64,000 nucleotides of DNA, from contig OU452240.1 of the NCBI GenBank assembly GCA_911728455.2, forward strand, positions 4,907,913 through 4,971,912, read 5' to 3'. The position numbers and the translations under genes were made by a program. Source of the stretch: Marthasterias glacialis. Its lineage: Eukaryota; Echinodermata; Asteroidea; Forcipulatida; Asteriidae. Shown one piece after another: positions 61,929 through 64,000 of the stretch; position 1 is the stretch's first letter; each line of letters starts with the position of its first letter. The notes beneath the pieces are model-generated. The model did not search any database and had not been told where the DNA came from. It saw nothing but the letters and a program-made list of their open reading frames with translations.

Positions 61929-64000
61929 ATGGGCTTTCCAAAAATACCAATCTTGGGGCTGCAGGATAAACAGGGAGGATGCCAAGACCGCGGAGTCAGG
62001 ACACCCCGAGGATGTCCAGTACATACGGCCATGCTGTGTGTACGTCAACAATAGCCAAGGCCGCTTCAAGCGTGATGGACCGATGCCAGCAAAAAAAAAC
62101 GCCAAAAAAAGAAGTCGGCAGCGCCACGGCCAATAACTACAGAAATAATGAGGCTTGAGAGACATTTCTTGTACCTGCGGGTAGCTGCAATAGTCCTCTA
62201 TCCGAAAATCTGGTTTTCACGGCCAGCCAGGGCCATCTTCAGCCTTGAAACCATCAGGGAGCGGGGCTGCTCCGAATGCGCTTCAAATGCCTGTCTAATG
62301 GCACTTTTGTACACGAAGCTGTAACAGAGTGGAAACAAGACTTAGCAACGGCTCTATCTCCCGAAGTATTGGCGGGAAACTGACAAGTCTGACACTGTTA
62401 GAAAGCTCTGCTCATGGGCTTTCCAAAAATGCCAGTCTGGGGGCTGCAGGATAAACAGGGAGGATGCCAAGGACCGCGGAGTCAGGACACCCCGATGATG
62501 TCCAGTGCAAACGGCCATGCTGTGTGTATGTCAACAATAGCCCAGGCCTCTTCAAGCGTGATGGACCGATGCCAGCAAAAAAAAACGCCAAAAAAAGAAG
62601 TCGGCAGCGCCACGGCCAATAACTCCAGAAATAATTGGGCTAGAGAGAAATTTCTTGTACTTGCCGGTAGCTGCAATGGTCCTCTATCCGAAAATCTGGT
62701 TTTCCCGGCCAGCCAGGGCCATCTTCAGCCTTGAAACCACCAGGCAGCGGGTCTGCTCCGAATGCGCTTCAAACGCCTGTCTAATGGCACTTTTGTACAC
62801 GAAGCTGTAACAGAGTGGAAACAAGACTTAGCAACGGCTCTATCTCCCAAAGTATTGGCGGGAAACTGACAAGTCAGACACTGTTGGAAAGCTCTGCTCA
62901 TGGGCTTTCCAAAAATGCCGGTCTTGGGGCTGCAGGATAAACAGGGAGGATGCCAAGGACCGCGGAGTCAGGACACCCCGATGATGTCCAGTGCATACGG
63001 CCATGCTGTGTGTACGTCAACAATAGCCAAGCCCGCTACATGTGTGCTGAACCGAAACCAGCAAAAAAAAAAAACAGAAAAAACGCCAAAAAAAGAAGTC
63101 GGCAGCGCCACGGACAATTACTCTAGAAATAATGGGGCTAGAGAGAAATTTCTTGTACCTGCGGGTAGCTGCAATAGTCTTCTATCCGAAAATCTGGTTT
63201 TCCCGGCCAGCCAGGGCCATCTTCAGCCTTGAAACCACCAGGGAGCGGGGCTGCTCCGAATGCGCTTCAAACGCCTGTCTAATGGCACTTTTGTACACGA
63301 AGCTGTAACAGAGTGGAAACAAGACTTAGCAACGGCTCTATCTCCCAAAGTATTGGCGGGAAACTGACAAGTCTGACACTGTTGGAAAGCTCTGCTCATG
63401 GGCTTTCCAAAAATACCGGTCTTGGGGCTGCAGAATAAACAGGGAGGATGCCAAGGACCGCGGAGTCAGGACACCCCGATGATGTCCAGTGCATACGGCC
63501 ATGATGTGTGTACGTCAACAATAGCCAAAGCCCGCTACATGTGTGATGGACCGATGCCAGCAAAAAAAAAAAACAGAAAAAACGCCAAAAAAAGAAGTCG
63601 GCAGCGCCACGGCCAATAACTCCAGAAATAATGGGGCTAGAGAGAAATTTCTTGTACTTGCCGGTAGCTGCAATAGTCCTCTATCCGAAAATCTGGTTTT
63701 CCCGGCCAGCCAGGGCCATCTTCAGCCTTGAAACCACCAGGGAGCGGGTCTGCTCCGAATGCGCTTCAAACGCCTGTCTAATGGCACTTTTGTACACGAA
63801 GCTGTAACAGAGTGGAAACAAGACTTAGCAACGGCTCTATCTCCCAAAGTATTGGCGGGAAACTGACAAGTCTGACACTGTTGGAAAGCTCTGCTCATGG
63901 GCTTTCCAAAAATGCCGGTCTTGGGGCTGCAGGATAAACAGGGAGGATGCCAAGGACCGCGGAGTCAGGACACCCCGATGATGTCCAGTGCATACGACCA
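61929..64000. repeat. Four-monomer HOR block, copy 2, and right edge
   Basis: Anchors 61929, 62414, 62900, 63398 and 63897 (partial, cut by the window). The first three are near-identical to 59967, 60452 and 60938 at 1,962 bp distance; differences include AATTACTCTAG against AATAACTCTAG and GTCTTCTATCC against GTCCTCTATCC. The fourth (63398, 499 bp) does not match 61436: it has AAAATACCGG, CATGATGTGTG and CCAAAGCCCGC, so the duplication ends near it. Confidence 0.88.

Larger units (their letters stand above)
1..64000. repeat. Satellite DNA array, ~487 bp monomer, ~131 tandem copies
   Basis: The same roughly 487 bp sequence recurs head to tail from the first to the last base, always in one orientation, with no unique DNA between copies. 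Anchors (conserved ATGGGCTTTCC) run from 51 to 63897, mean spacing 487.4 bp, range 484-502 apart from two shortened copies. Length differences lie mainly in an interrupted A-run. Both ends are cut by the window, so the array extends beyond it. Families of this kind (long monomer, head to tail, HOR structure) are typical of eukaryotic centromeric, pericentromeric or subtelomeric heterochromatin; location and species cannot be read from the sequence. No gene, RNA gene or mobile element interrupts it. The spacing is not a multiple of three and varies by single bases, which argues against a repeated protein domain. Confidence 0.97.

Noticed and set aside
1-64000. CRISPR array
   Set aside because: The repeats are direct but about 487 bp, with no unique spacers and no cas genes.
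1-64000. Tandem 5S rRNA, snRNA, tRNA or histone gene cluster
   Set aside because: No 5S internal control region, tRNA A/B boxes, snRNA or histone sequence could be recognised in the monomer on either strand.
1-64000. Tandem LTR or other retroelement remains
   Set aside because: No primer binding site, polypurine tract followed by terminal repeats, target-site duplication, or reverse-transcriptase-like translation was seen. An origin of the monomer from a mobile element cannot be excluded without a database search.
1-64000. Bacterial or phage DNA
   Set aside because: No coding density, ribosome binding sites or operon structure; a 64 kb satellite with HOR organisation is a eukaryotic feature.
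1-64000. 487 bp as three nucleosomes of ~162 bp
   Set aside because: The arithmetic fits, but no ~162 bp sub-period is visible in the monomer, so it would be numerology.

Overview
The whole 64 kb window is one uninterrupted head-to-tail satellite DNA array. The monomer averages about 487 bp. I placed 132 monomer anchors (the ATG of a conserved ATGGGCTTTCC motif, or its position where mutated) from 51 to 63897, giving 131 intervals. All but two of these are 484-502 bp; the exceptions (384 and 386 bp) carry a shared internal deletion of about 103 bp. I see no protein-coding gene, rRNA, tRNA, CRISPR array, transposon insertion or unique spacer. All monomers have the same orientation.

The sequence indicates a eukaryotic genome: a megasatellite-like or centromeric/pericentromeric type of array with higher-order repeat (HOR) structure. 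Many recurrent differences between monomers are CpG to TpG/CpA changes, which fits a genome with germline CpG methylation (many animals, plants), but I cannot name the species.

Layout: 1-1514 mixed monomers; 1515-11275 an A/B dimer HOR (about 976 bp) that was then duplicated as an eight-monomer block (about 3.9 kb); 11276-17934 'C' type monomers with a four-monomer duplication carrying the internal deletion and a TATAAAA-bearing variant; 17.93-19.03 kb a displaced island of A/B dimer ending in a chimeric monomer; 18.9-21.35 kb C type again; 21352-25254 a 1.95 kb tetramer twice; 25255-35515 a 2,940 bp hexamer twice, overlapped by a 1,940 bp tetramer twice; 35516-38956 mixed D/E types; 38957-43826 a 2,435 bp pentamer twice; 43827-50625 mixed; 50626-56510 a 2,942 bp hexamer twice; 56511-59966 F/D types; 59967-64000 a 1,962 bp tetramer nearly twice.

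Each standard monomer contains, in fixed positions relative to its anchor, an E2F-like GGCGGGAAA element (-43 to -35), a perfect 9-bp inverted repeat around an 11-nt loop (-16 to +12), a PstI and a SacII site (+30, +60), a variable cassette (about +114 to +187) ending in an interrupted A-tract, and a long strongly conserved second half. The interest of the window lies in how these monomers have been copied, mixed and converted, and in which parts of the monomer stay constant.
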